From Bos javanicus (taxonomy: Eukaryota > Chordata > Mammalia > Artiodactyla > Bovidae), in the NCBI RefSeq assembly GCF_032452875.1, contig NC_083885.1:29181925-29245924 (forward strand): a DNA stretch of 64,000 nt. Direction: 5' to 3'. Within the stretch, counting starts at the first letter, position 1. Every line of letters begins with the position of its first letter. The notes beneath the pieces were generated by a model. It worked only from the letters and a program-made list of their open reading frames with translations, had not been told where the DNA came from and made no database searches. Below, piece by piece: positions 22,434 through 32,585 of this stretch. A program made the position numbers and the translations under genes.

Positions 22434-23146
22434 TCTGACATTCCCTACCTCTATCCTAAATTGGTCATTCAGGTGAGGTATGTCAGGAAAAAGCAGAATG
22501 TGGTAAAAATACCAATATGTATTCCTAACAATTTACAACTAATGTTCAGCCACATAAGTGATAGATTCAGAGACCTTTCAGTGTTCCCCTTCATCGTGTA
22601 TTGGCACGGAAATATCAATTTTTAAATCTTATGTCAAAATAATTCTAAGTTGGGGGCTTTGAGCATGATGATTCCTCCTGGAGATAATTGCAGTGAAGAA
22701 AAGTTATACCTTGAAAGGTAAGATCCTATCATCAGTGTGGTGATTGACAGTAAATTATAGTCGTGTTGATGACAGATCTATAATTACATTACAAATATTT
22801 ATCTCCAGGAAATCCTCTCTGAATTGCTTCTCATATGGTATGACTTGTCTTCCCCTCCTTCCTTTGCTGAGATCTATTGTGATTGACATCAAATTTCCAC
22901 TCTAAAAAAAAATTAATTTAATTAAAGCTTGGATAATAAATGACCACCTAATCTGAAGGCAGATATTTTTCCTGGCTTTTATAAACTTGCCCTCCAAGAA
23001 AAGTAGCAAATGCCAGTAGAACTGGCATCTTGCTGAAATCCACATGTACTGAAAAGGAATTGTTTAGAAAGTTCTCCAGCTGAAACCCTTACCCAGCCAA
23101 ACATATGTTGAACTCTTGCACAACTGAGTGTGCATTTGAGTTCCCA
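22434..23146. other. Unassigned stretch
   Basis: About 700 bases with no recognised repeat or gene. The 111-codon frame at 22290-22625 begins before and passes through the L1 end and has no recognisable features. Confidence 0.5.
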
Positions 23147-23153
23147 GTGCCAT

Positions 23154-23600
23154 CAGTTCAGTTCAGTCACTTTCTTGTGTCAAACTCTTTGTGATCACAT
23201 GGACTGCAGCACGCCAGGCTTCCTGTCCATCATCAACTCCCAGAGTTTACCCAAACTCATGTCCATTGAGTCGGTGATGATATCCAACCATCTCATCCTC
23301 TGTTGTCCCCTTCTCCTCCTTCCTTCGATCTTTCCCAGCATCAGAGTCTTTTCAAATGAGTCATCTCTTCACATCAGGTGGCCAAAGTATTGGAGTTTCA
23401 GCTTCAACATCAATCCTTCCAATGAACAGCCAGGACTGATCTCCTTTAGGATGGACTGGTTGGATCGCCTTGCAGTCCAAGGGACTCTCAAGAGTCTTCT
23501 CCAAGACCACAGTTCAAAAGCATCATTTCTTCAGTGCTCAGCTTTCTTTATAGTCCAACTCTCACATCAGGACATGACTACTGGAAAAACCTTAGCCTTG
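23154..23600 (-). repeat. BovB LINE 3' portion, antisense
   Basis: It begins with the 'cagttcagttcagtcacttt' terminus and ends inside the ORF ('ctactggaaaaaccttagcc'). A 7-bp duplication, 'gtgccat', lies at 23147-23153 and 23601-23607. The 159-codon plus-strand frame is a shadow. Confidence 0.9.
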
Positions 23601-23607
23601 GTGCCAT

Positions 23608-24930
23608 AGACTGGGCACCAAAAGGGTTATTGCAGGAATAATGACATATTGAAATTAACTTTTAAATTCCCTTGATTCTATGAAGCAATTTATCAGATTT
23701 TTGCCACATGATCTCTTAAATCTATCTTCCCTTTGATATTTAATTGTCACTGTAACCAGGTCTTTCAACTCTGTTCACTTGGATTGTTGCTACATCCCCT
23801 TGTTGACAATCCCTAAGCTTCTAGTTGATAGGTTTAGCTACTATAGTTTAATACAATCATAGCATTTGGCATGAATATCTATGCTTAGGAGGCAAGATGG
23901 CTTTTTATTGCCTCCCAGATGAAACCCAAACTCCTTGATCTGGCCTTTATCAAAGATATAATGAGAAGCCACGACGTGCTAATTCTGGAGTTAATAATAG
24001 AAAATATGAATACCATACCAGATAACTATTTTCAGTCCCAACATGTGGGAAAAATGCTTCTAGTTTTCCCTTGCACCTTCTATTGCATCCCACAACAATA
24101 CTATGATCTGGGCCCAGTTATTATGCTACTGTTATAGATTCAAAACTGAGGCACAGAAAAGTTATTCCAGATCAAGCTACTTACCATTGCTGTTCAAATG
24201 CTCATCAATAGATTCCTAAATCCATTTGCCTTTTGCCTAAGACACTAGTTCTCACTGAAGAGAAAATCAGGAAGCAAGCAACCATTTGCTATTGCTTATT
24301 AGTTTTTAATGAATATTAAGGATACAAACTTTTTGTTTGAAAAACACCTGAGAAAATACAAAATCCAAATAAATATCCCTCTGTGGCATTTACAGTCCTG
24401 AGGACATCGTGGAAATTGACAGGAAGGAAGTTACTAATGACAGGTAATAGAGATTGTGTTTGCAGCTGGGTATATTATGTTATGGCAAAATATCTTCTCA
24501 GCTATTTGCCCGGTTATTTTCATTTCTTCCAAGAAATCAATGCTATTGGAGATGGATGACAGCAGTGACCTGGCAAGTATGATTGCACTCTGAGTAGCAA
24601 GCTCTTTCCGTAGACATGCTTTTAAAAACTACAATTTCCTGTCCAAGAACAAAGGTCATGCAATTCTCTGAACTGCCAGGCAAGAGCCAGGGCACGTTGG
24701 CTGATGCTGCTCCTCCTACTCATTTGGATAAACTAGGAAGTTGTTGGAGACAGGTGCTACTGGTGGTTTAGCAATTACTTTGCTAGCATAATTCCCTTTA
24801 AATTAGAAACTAATATGATTCCTTCTGCAGTGTTATGTAGAGCTATCTGCAGGTGGAGGAAGATGGGTCACAAAAGAAATTTGATTTTGCTTGTCATTAA
24901 TTTTTAATTTGCTTTAGAGCCATATTTAAG
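23608..24930. other. Mostly unassigned, with weak L2 and MIR traces
   Basis: 23895-23990 resembles L2 ('ttgcctcccagatgaaaccc', 'ctccttgatctggcctttat') and 24100-24190 resembles MIR ('ttcaaaactgaggcacagaa'). The rest, 24200-24930, has no recognised repeat. Confidence 0.4.
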
Positions 24931-24938
24931 CTCTTTTT

Positions 24939-25492
24939 CAGTTCAGTTCAGTTGCTCAGTAGTGTCCAACTCTATGCAACCCCAAGGACTGCAGCACACC
25001 AAGCTTCCCTGTCCATCTCCAACTCCCAGAGCTTACTCAAACTCATGTCCATTGAGTCGGTGATGCCATCCAACCATCTCATCCTCTGTCATCCCCTTCT
25101 CCTCCTGCCTTCAATCTTTCCCAGCATCAGGGTCTTTTCCAATGAGTCAGTTCTTCGAATCAGGTAGCCAAAGTATTAGAGCTTCAGCTTCAGCATCAAC
25201 ATCAGTCATTCCAATGAATATTCAGGACTGATTTCTTTTAGGATGGGCTGGTTGTATCTCCTTGCTGTCCAAGGGACTCTTAAGAGTCATCTCCAATACC
25301 ATAGTTCAAAAGCATCTATTCTTAAGCACTCAGATTTCTTTATAGTCCAACTCTCACATCCATACAAGACTATTGAAAAACCATAACTTTGACTGCATAG
25401 ACCTTTGTCGGCAAAGTAATGTCTCTGCTTTTTAATATGCCGTCTAGGTTTGTCATAGCTTTTCTTCCAAGGAGCAACTATCTTTTAATTTC
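24939..25492 (-). repeat. BovB LINE 3' portion, antisense
   Basis: The sequence runs from 'gttcagttcagttgctcagt' to 'aggagcaactatcttttaat'. An exact 11-bp duplication, 'aagctcttttt', lies at 24928-24938 and 25493-25503. A third copy of the same word lies at about 25512-25522, so the target was locally repetitive. Confidence 0.92.
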
Positions 25493-25776
25493 AAGCTCTT
25501 TTTAAAATTTTAAGCTCTTTTTTATTTTCCATAATTTTCCTTTGTGTAAAAGGCAACATTCCTCCTTGATTATCAGCCCAACAACAAAAAATGATTATTT
25601 ATTTCAGATGCATTGATCACAACATGATTTGTACAGACTTACTGTGAGTCTATAAGGGGGGAGAAATCTGCGTTCTGTATCTAAAATGCAATGTTTCTAA
25701 AGCACGACAATAAAAATTCATCTTAAGAAAAATGATGTTACCCAGGATTGTTCTTTTAAGATATGACCGTAACCCT

Positions 25777-25989
25777 GTGCACTCAATCACTTAGTCATTT
25801 TCCAACTCTGGAAAATGGACTGTAGCCCTCCAGGCTCCTCTTCCCATGGAATTTTCCAGGCAAGAATACTGGAGTGGGTTGCCATTTCCTTCTCCCAGGG
25901 ATCTTCCTGACCCAGGCATTAAACCTGCCTCTCTTGAGTCACCTGATTGACAGGCAAATTCTTTATCAGTAGCACCACCTGGGAAGCTG
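25777..25989 (-). repeat. Bov-tA SINE, antisense
   Basis: BovA body first, then the head at the right ('tagcaccacctgggaagctg'). The 12-bp flanks 'gaccgtaaccct' (25765-25776) and 'gaccctaaccct' (25990-26001) differ at one base. Confidence 0.9.
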
Positions 25990-26009
25990 GACCCTAACCC
26001 TAACCCTAG
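25990..26009. repeat. Short telomere-like (CCCTAA)n run
   Basis: About three tandem CCCTAA units start at the right target-duplication arm of the preceding SINE. Confidence 0.85.
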
Positions 26010-26169
26010 AATCTTTTCAGACTGGATGGTGGATATATATATACACTCAATCATGACCTGCCAAAGTAGCTTAATATTTTCAGTTGCCTCTTCTACATTT
26101 TTTCATGGTACTTCACTACTTCTAGCCCTCATAGTCTTTCACAGTAACTATCATAATAGATTCCAAATT

Positions 26170-26480
26170 GAATTGTTGTCTTTGCTTTTGTCATGTACCA
26201 ATATTTTCTCCACACCTCCACTGGAGAGGTGCTTCTAAAACCACAAACTGATCATGCCAGTTCTCAGCTGAAAGTCACTCAGAATTTCCATGTTGGTAAC
26301 AGGCTATATTTCTCATTTTTAAGAATGGCAATTGAAGTCCTTTACCATCTGGTCTGCTCCATGTCTCTAGTTTCATTTCTTAACATCAGCCTTTTCCAGG
26401 ACACAATGTTATCTTTTGCAAATGTCATGCTTCTTCATGAAACTTATTTCTGTTGTTACATTGTCAAGAAACAAAAGTCA
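26170..26480 (+). repeat. L2 LINE fragment
   Basis: 'gtgcttctaaaaccacaaac', 'tgatcatgccagttctcagc', 'caattgaagtcctttaccat' and 'ctggtctgctccatgtctct' follow the L2 order in sense. The 97-codon frame here is L2-derived by position, not a gene. Confidence 0.55.
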
Positions 26481-26870
26481 AGTTAGTGTAAGGAAACAGA
26501 GGTTCTCATCAGAAAGATTCTAGAGTTTAGGAGAGAATTGAATGTTCAATAAGCAAACGATACAGAGGGCAAAAGTATTGATGCTACTTTTCCCAGAGAT
26601 GAGAATCCAGCCAGATCTCTCTCTGGCATAAGTCTCTGCCTCCCCTGTCTGCTGGCATTATCCTCTCTCACTGAACACTGACTTCTCCCCTGTGGTGTGT
26701 TGAGAAGCAGAGCTGCCAAAACATGCAGAAGAACATCACAGTCTTAAGCTTCTGTTACTAGAAATGCTGAAGTCTCTTTTACAGTTCTATTTTTAAAACC
26801 CCAAAAAGTATTTGAATTGACCCATTTGGATCAGTAGTCTATTGACTGCTAGATTGTCAGTGAGGGAAGT
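26481..26870. other. Unassigned stretch
   Basis: About 390 bases with no recognised repeat or coding signal. Confidence 0.45.
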
Positions 26871-27256
26871 CAGTTCAATTCAGTTCAGTCACTCAGTCAT
26901 GTCTGACTCTTTGTGACCCCATGGACTGAAGCATGCCAGGCTTCCCTGACCATCACCAACTCCTGGAGCTTGCTCAAATTCATGTCCATCGAGTCAGTAA
27001 TGCCATCCAACCATCTCATCATCTGTCATCCCCTTCTCCTCCTGCCTTCAATCTTTCCCAGCATCAGGGTCTTTTCCAATGAGTTGGTTCTTCGAATCAG
27101 GTAGCCAAAGTATTAGAGCTTCAGCTTCAGCATCAGTCATTCCAATGAATATTCAGGATTGATTTCCTTTAAGATTGACTGGTTTGATCTTCTTGCAGTC
27201 CAGGGGGCTCTCAAGAGTCTTCTCCAATACCACCACTGTTCAAAAGTATCAATTGC
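26871..27256 (-). repeat. BovB LINE 3' end, antisense
   Basis: It runs from 'tcagttcaattcagttcagt' through the 3' region to the ORF end ('tccaataccaccactgttca'). The target duplication is not clear. Its right edge abuts the duplicated 83-bp segment. Confidence 0.88.
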
Positions 27257-27262
27257 ATCTTC

Positions 27263-27345
27263 TTGTAATGGCTTTAAGTATGCATAGATTAGCTGTTATA
27301 TTTTTATTTTTACCCTTCCTTGCTACAGTTGGTGCCATAAATGAA
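27263..27345. repeat. 83-bp direct repeat, copy A
   Basis: It matches 28114-28196 in the same orientation with about 6 differences in 83 bases, and matches no repeat family I know. It contains 'acccttccttgctacag', which has the form of a splice acceptor (pyrimidine tract plus CAG). It may be a local duplication or part of an unlisted repeat. Confidence 0.8.
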
Positions 27346-27432
27346 GAATGCAGCACTCTAACATCAAAGGGAGGTCAAGATTTTATTAAAAGAAATATAG
27401 GTGTTCCACCTGAAAACTTTTGGTTGAAGTGA
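27268..27432 (+). other. Unrecognised 54-codon open frame
   Basis: From the ATG at 27268 the frame encodes 54 residues. Residues 8-22 are strongly hydrophobic (AVIFLFLPFLATVG), like a signal or membrane segment, followed by a polar stretch ending GVPPENFWLK. Alternatively, a splice acceptor-like site ends at about 27328 and a donor-like GTGAGA begins at about 27429, framing a possible 100-base exon. The same frame is open upstream into antisense BovB, and copy B (28114-28196) has stops. I do not recognise the product. Chance is the default explanation in AT-rich DNA. Confidence 0.15.
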
Positions 27433-27823
27433 GAGAGGAACAGTTTACCAAAGGCAAGAGAGGATGAGCAGTGGAGAAGAGAAATAAGGGCTTATACCTC
27501 AAAGAGATATATTCTTCTTTTCTATCAACACCTTCTCTAAGTGTCACCCCAAACAGATGCCTTTTTCATGTTTCAGTCTGTTTGGCTAGCTTGTCTGGCT
27601 AGCTTAGATCTCTTTTATTTTATACATGCATAATTATCTATTTTGTAACCACTTGGTAACTTCTGTTTTCTAACAATAGAACACATTTTTGGAATGGAGA
27701 GAGAAAAAGAAACTGGGTTACAACATTTCTTTTTTTCAATTCATATATATGTGTGCACATTCCCTGAGTATATATCCAGATTGATGGTCTGAGAGGAGGA
27801 TGACACCAAATTTGCAGCAGTGT
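27433..27823. other. Unassigned stretch
   Basis: About 390 bases. A small repeat of 'ggctagctt' occurs twice near 27590-27605. No repeat family or gene recognised. Confidence 0.45.
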
Positions 27824-27838
27824 AGTGGGAAAAGTTTA

Positions 27839-28084
27839 CTCTTGCCTGGAAAATCCCATGGACAGAGGAGCCTGGTGGGCTGCAGTCCATGAGGTTGCTA
27901 GGAGTCGGACATGACTGAGCAACTTCACTTTAACTTTCCACTTTCATGCGTTGGAGAAGGAAATGGCAACCCACTCCAGTATTCTTGCCTGGAGAATCCC
28001 AGGGACAGGGGAGCCTGGTGGGCTGCCGTCTGTGGGGTCGCACAGAGTCGGACACGACTGAAGTGACTTAGCAGCAGCAGCAGC
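27839..28084 (+). repeat. BOV-A2 SINE, slightly 5'-truncated
   Basis: Starts at 'ctcttgcctggaaaatccca', has the two-unit structure and an AGC tail. An exact 15-bp duplication, 'agtgggaaaagttta', lies at 27824-27838 and 28085-28099. Confidence 0.95.
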
Positions 28085-28113
28085 AGTGGGAAAAGTTTAT
28101 GTTTTACATCTCT

Positions 28114-28196
28114 TTGTAATGGCTTTAATTATGCATAGATGAGCTGTTATATTTGTATTTTTACCCTTTCTTGCTACAGTTGGTACCATAAATTAA
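28114..28196. repeat. 83-bp direct repeat, copy B
   Basis: Partner of 27263-27345, in the same orientation, 851 bases further on. It keeps the acceptor-like 'accctttcttgctacag' but the open frame of copy A is broken by stops. The intervening BOV-A2 has its own target duplication and so is independent of this duplication. Confidence 0.8.
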
Positions 28197-28215
28197 ACAT
28201 TCTATGCTGTTAAAT

Positions 28216-28433
28216 GATTTCTCTGGTAGCTCAGATGGTAAAGAATCTGCCCATAATGCAGGAGACCCAGGTCCAATCCCTGGGTCGGGAAGACCCCTGC
28301 AGAAGGGAGTGGCAACCCACTCCAATATTCTTGCCTGGAGAATTCCAGGGACAGAGGAGCCTGGTGGGCTACAGTCTATGGGGTTGCAAAGAGTTGAACA
28401 TGACTGAGTGACTAACACTTTCACTTTTCACTT
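28216..28433 (+). repeat. Bov-tA SINE
   Basis: Head 'tttctctggtagctcagatg', full body, tail 'tcacttttcact'. The 13-bp flanks 'tatgctgttaaat' (28203-28215) and 'catgctattaaat' (28434-28446) match at 11 positions. Confidence 0.92.
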
Positions 28434-28446
28434 CATGCTATTAAAT

Positions 28447-29240
28447 TTTTTGTGAATATTTTTAATGACCACATACTATCCTACAATATAGTATACTTAA
28501 ACTCCCCCCAATTGCTGAGCATTTATTTATACTTAATCATGCAAACATTTTGGGGTCAAGGAATTACAATATATAAGCTTTTCCCCTGTACATAAATTTC
28601 TAGAGCTTGAATTACAGGGTCAAAATATGTGCCCATTTTAATGTTTTTCATTCATAATGGCTGGTTATTTTCTAATATACAATCTTGCCCATAGTATATA
28701 AAGTTATTTGTTTTAGGATAGACTTGCCAGACTTTTGTGTTATTTTTTTAAGCAATGATCTGATAGGGAAAAAAATGAGTGTCATGCTTTTTAATTTGCA
28801 TTTACTTATTTTTATAAAGTTTTCCATACATTTGTGAAGCACTCACTTCTTATCTCAGAGAAGGCAATGGCACCCCACTCCAGTACTCTTGCCTGGAAAA
28901 TCCTATGGACGGAGGAGCCTGGTGGGCTGCCATTTATGGGGTCGGACACAACTGAGTGACTTCAGTTTTACTTTTCACTTTCATGCATTGGAGAAGGAAA
29001 TGGCAACCCACTCCAGTGTTCTTGCCTGGAGAATCCCAGGGACGGGGGAGCCAGGTGGGCTGCCATCTATGGGGTCACACAGTCGGACACGACTGAAGCG
29101 ACTTAGCAGCAGCAGCAGCAGCATTTCTTATCTTCTGAATTGTGCAAGTCAATTACCATTTCAAATGGGATTTCATACAAATGGGATTGTCATGCAAATC
29201 ATTAGCACAAACATTAAGAATATTAATTGTATCCAAAATT
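28447..29240 (-). repeat. Old L1 (L1M-like) 3' region, antisense, split by BOV-A2
   Basis: 'ttttaatgaccacatactat', 'cctgtacataaatttctaga', 'aattacagggtcaaaatatg', 'agcaatgatctgatagggaa' and 'tttaatttgcatttacttat' follow an antisense old L1 3' end. A BOV-A2 at 28856-29122 interrupts it. The part to the right of the SINE is weakly matched. Confidence 0.55.
28856..29122 (+). repeat. BOV-A2 dimeric SINE, full length
   Basis: Two units, linker 'ttttacttttcactttcatg' and an AGC tail. The 11-bp flanks 'acttcttatct' (28845-28855) and 'atttcttatct' (29123-29133) differ at one base. The 117-codon frame here is the SINE. Confidence 0.95.
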
Positions 29241-29850
29241 AGAGTTATGAATTTAATAACAGATTTAGTGATTATTTAAAGTTTGTTGCTGTTTTGTATA
29301 AAGGTTTGACCACTTCTAAACTTTAGAGAAATTTCTTCTGTACATATGTGTTCTAATTTAAAGGGAAAAAAATGCCAAATTTATCCATCCTTCAGTTATA
29401 ACTATTACACCCAAGCATCACTTTATGCATTTGGAGAATGAAGGAGTATACTGCTATGTTTGGATTTTGCCCACAGATTTCTATTTTAAAAACTTGAGGG
29501 ATTAGAAGAGCCAAAGAAACAGTCTATTAAAGGAAAGAGCACAAGCATGAGGGAAGGAAGAAAGGAAATCTTTTCCTATCCTGATCTTTGACTCTTGAGC
29601 AGTTACTGCGTTCCTCAGGACTAAAATTCCTTCATAACAAAAACAAATTAGTCATGATGATTACGAGTGTGTTCATTTCAGCTCAAACATTTTATAATTC
29701 TACAGAAACAGCACTTTCTGGTAAGTATGTGGGGCAGAAAAATACTCAAGGAAACATAACAAATATGGTGATTGTCTGAAATGGTCACCATACTGGGACA
29801 TATGTCCAAGTGTTTTCTTAAGAAATTTTTGAGAGTTCTGGTATTCATTC
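29241..29850. other. Unassigned stretch
   Basis: About 610 bases, AT-rich, with no repeat family or gene recognised. Confidence 0.5.
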
Positions 29851-30122
29851 CCTGCTGCTGCTGCTGCTGTTAAGTCGCTTCAGTCGTATCCGACTCTGTG
29901 TGACCCCAGAGATGGCAGCCCACCAGGCTCCCCCGTCCCTGGGATTCTCCCGGCAAGAACACTGGAGTGGGTTGCCATTTCCTTCTCCAATGCATGAAAG
30001 TGAAAAGTGAAAGTGAAGTCGCTCAGTCGTCTCCAACTCTTAGCGACCCCATGGACTGCAGCCTACCAGGCTCCTTCACCCATAGGATTTTCCAGGCAAG
30101 AGTACCGGAGTTGGGTGCCATT
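29851..30122 (-). repeat. BOV-A2 dimeric SINE, antisense
   Basis: The (CTG)n tail at the left, two units and the linker 'catgaaagtgaaaagtgaaa' identify it. The target duplication is unclear ('ttcatt' and 'ttcata' are the only candidates). Confidence 0.92.
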
Positions 30123-30127
30123 GTTCA

Positions 30128-30568
30128 TAACCTACATATCCATAATAACAAAGTACCACAGACTGGCTGATTACAAAAGATGGAAATTCATTCATTCTGT
30201 CATAGATCCAGAGGTGACATGTCTGAGCTCAAGGTGTTAGTAGGGTCATGCTCCCTCTGAGGCTCTGTAGGTCAAGTCCTACCGAGCCTCTTCTCAACTT
30301 CTGATGGTAGTCATTGACCTTTGATATTTCTCAGCCCGCAGCTGCATCGTGCTGTTCTCTGCCTCTGTCATCACATGAAATCCTCCTTTTGTGTCTTTTC
30401 CTCTTCTTGTGAGAATACCAGTTTTGGATTTGAGCTCACCCAAATGACCTCATCTTAAATTGAATGCATGTCCAAAGACCCTTTTTCCAAAATACAGTCA
30501 CATTCACAGATACCAGTGGTTAAGATTTCAGTATATCTTTTGGGGGGACACAATGCAACCCATAATAC
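30128..30568 (-). repeat. MLT1-like (ERVL-MaLR) LTR, antisense
   Basis: 'aacaaagtaccacagactgg', 'gatccagaggtgacatgtct'-like text, 'ttgtgagaataccagttttg', 'gacctcatcttaaattgaat' and the end 'ggggggacacaatgcaaccc' follow a MaLR-type LTR in reverse. It is an ancient solo LTR-like remnant. No viral gene is present. Confidence 0.65.
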
Positions 30569-30945
30569 CCCCTACACACACACAATTTTACTTTTATTGA
30601 GTTAAAGATGCCCTGTTGTCTCAGTTTCAGAGAGATGAGCAGGGAGCAAGTCTGAAAGGTTGTGCACAATGACTCTTGCTTGGCATTGCAAACCATCACA
30701 TGCACAAGTGTTCATCCTTGGCCTGCGTGTCATACACAGAGATCTCATAGATGAGAGAGGGGTGAGAATGAAGACAGAACTGAGAAGAGAAAATATGTCC
30801 AGAGGGAAATAGAGAGCTTAGGGATTGACCTCAAGTTCCATGTATCTCATTGTAACTGAGAAATCAACTCCTCTCTGGGGGGGCGGGGGGGGGATTTGGT
30901 CAATGTGTTAGGGCTTATAAAAGGTACATAAAGATTTAAATTTAC
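30569..30945. other. Unassigned stretch with a G-run
   Basis: No gene or repeat family recognised. It holds a short CA tract near 30580 and a G-rich run at 30877-30894. Confidence 0.5.
30877..30894 (+). repeat. Poly-G run with quadruplex potential
   Basis: Seven G, a C, then nine G. It is the longest G-run in the window. Confidence 0.9.
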
Positions 30946-30949
30946 TCAG

Positions 30950-31100
30950 AGGTTATGACTTTAAGTCCACATTCTTAATTGTAGCAATCTACCTCTATTA
31001 TTTAACATCACTGAGCCTTGGGTACCTTATCTATAAAATGATACAATAATCTCCTGCTTCAGAGGACCACTGGGAGAAAAAGTAGATGTCTGACAAAAGA
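30950..31100 (+). repeat. MIR fragment
   Basis: 'aacatcactgagccttgggt', 'accttatctataaaatgata' and 'ctgcttcagaggaccactgg' follow the MIR 5' half in sense. Confidence 0.5.
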
Positions 31101-31159
31101 TGAAAAACTCTAAAAATATGATTTTTACTGTGGAACTTACATTCTGTTTTCCAGAAGTG

Positions 31160-31290
31160 ACTTCTTTAATCTTTTCTCACTGGATTGGTGGCTCCTTGAG
31201 GGTAAGAACTTTGATGTCTCTCTCTCGACACAAAGCTCAATGCCCGGAACATAGTTAGCACTAAGTCAGAACTTACTGAAAGAGTGAAAG
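31160..31290 (+). repeat. L2 LINE 3' end
   Basis: 'ggtggctccttgagggtaag', 'aactttgatgtctctctctc', 'caatgcccggaacatagtta' and 'gcactaagtcagaacttact' match the L2 3' terminal order. Confidence 0.6.
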
Positions 31291-31302
31291 TTTGAACAGT
31301 TT

Positions 31303-31495
31303 AGGACTTCCCTGTTGGTCCTGTGGTTAAGATTTTGCCTTCCAATTCAGGGACCACGGGCTCAATTCCTGGTTGAGGAGCTAAAGTCCCACATGCTTTG
31401 CAGCCAAAAACCATAAAACAGAAGCAATATTGTAACAAATTTAATAAAGACTTCAAAAATGGTCCACATTAAAAAGAATCTTTAAAAAAAAAAAG
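31303..31495 (+). repeat. CHR-type tRNA-derived SINE
   Basis: Head 'aggacttccctgttggtcct', 'gcctccaattcagggacca'-like body, 'gcagccaaaaaccataaaac' and a final A-run. Flanks 'tgaacagttt' and 'tgaacaattc' look like a target duplication. Confidence 0.82.
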
Positions 31496-31508
31496 GATGA
31501 ACAATTCA

Positions 31509-32386
31509 ACAAAATCTTGGAAACAGTTGGAAACCCCCAAGTTTCCAAGTGATCAGAAACAGAATTACAGCTACGATCAGGGAGACTTCAGATTGCTTGT
31601 TCTTCCTATTATGTCTGTCCAAGTAATAGACAGGATGTGAGAGCAAAGACAAGAAGAAGAGAAATGACCTGATAAAGATGTGGATACTAGAAATTAGAAA
31701 ACTAGTATGTGAACAACAAAGAGGCAAAGCAGGGCCTTGGGGAGACTCATAATTGAATGCATATTTGTGAAGAGGACATGGGTGTAATGACTGCTGTCCC
31801 TTCCATTGTGAAGCTTAATTAGACATGATGCTAGGTATTCCCACTCTGTTTGACCCTCTGGATTCCTTGCAGTGTTGTTTGCTCTTCTTTCATTAATTCC
31901 TGTCCACATGAGCTCAATCTTCAGAGGCAACACAAGGTTATTAGGAAGGAAGAGTTGGAGAGTTTTTCAGTGTTCATTCTCCATTCCCCAAACTCATACT
32001 TTGAGCAAAATGTGAGAAACTGACAGTTATTAAATTGCAGAAGAGACTACTCTAGCTGGGCACTGGAGGTCAGCTACCCATCAGGCAGGCTACAGGGGCT
32101 CCAGGGTTGGGGGAGATCAATACGCTTAAGAACAACTGGAAGTTAAATGCTTTTCTGTGATCCAGTCTAATGACTGCAGCTGGCTTTGCTCAAAAGATCA
32201 TTCTTCCCTTTCACCTGTCTTATCTACTTATTTTTTTAAGTCAGTATCTGACATCAGCTTTCTAGGATGTCCTTATAAGAAAGAATTCTGTTGTTGAAAT
32301 ATCATCAGAAGAAATTATTGGCTTCCCAGGTTTGTTTGTTTATTTTTTTGTCTATTCAAGGAATAAGTGCCAGGAACTAATCTTGG
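31509..32386. other. Unassigned stretch
   Basis: About 880 bases without a recognised repeat. Two minus-strand frames of 73 and 79 codons have no recognisable features and overlap each other. Confidence 0.5.
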
Positions 32387-32585
32387 CTTCCCAACTGGCA
32401 CAGTGGTAAAGAATCTCCCGCCAATGCAGGAGACGTAAGGGACGTGCGTTCGATCCCTGGGTCAGGAAGATTCCCTGGGGTAGGAAATGGCAACCCACTC
32501 CAGTATTCTTGTCTGGAAAATTCCATGGATAGAGGAGCCTGGCAGGTCAGAAAAAGTTGGACATGATTGATCACACACACTGCAT
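32387..32585 (+). repeat. Bov-tA SINE
   Basis: Head 'ggcttcccaactggcacagt', 'gatccctgggtcaggaagat', BovA body shortened near 32545, tail with a short (CA)n. Confidence 0.9.

Noticed and set aside
27175..27267. Upstream extension of the 54-codon frame
   Set aside because: The open frame continues back into antisense BovB, so the extension cannot be part of an older gene.
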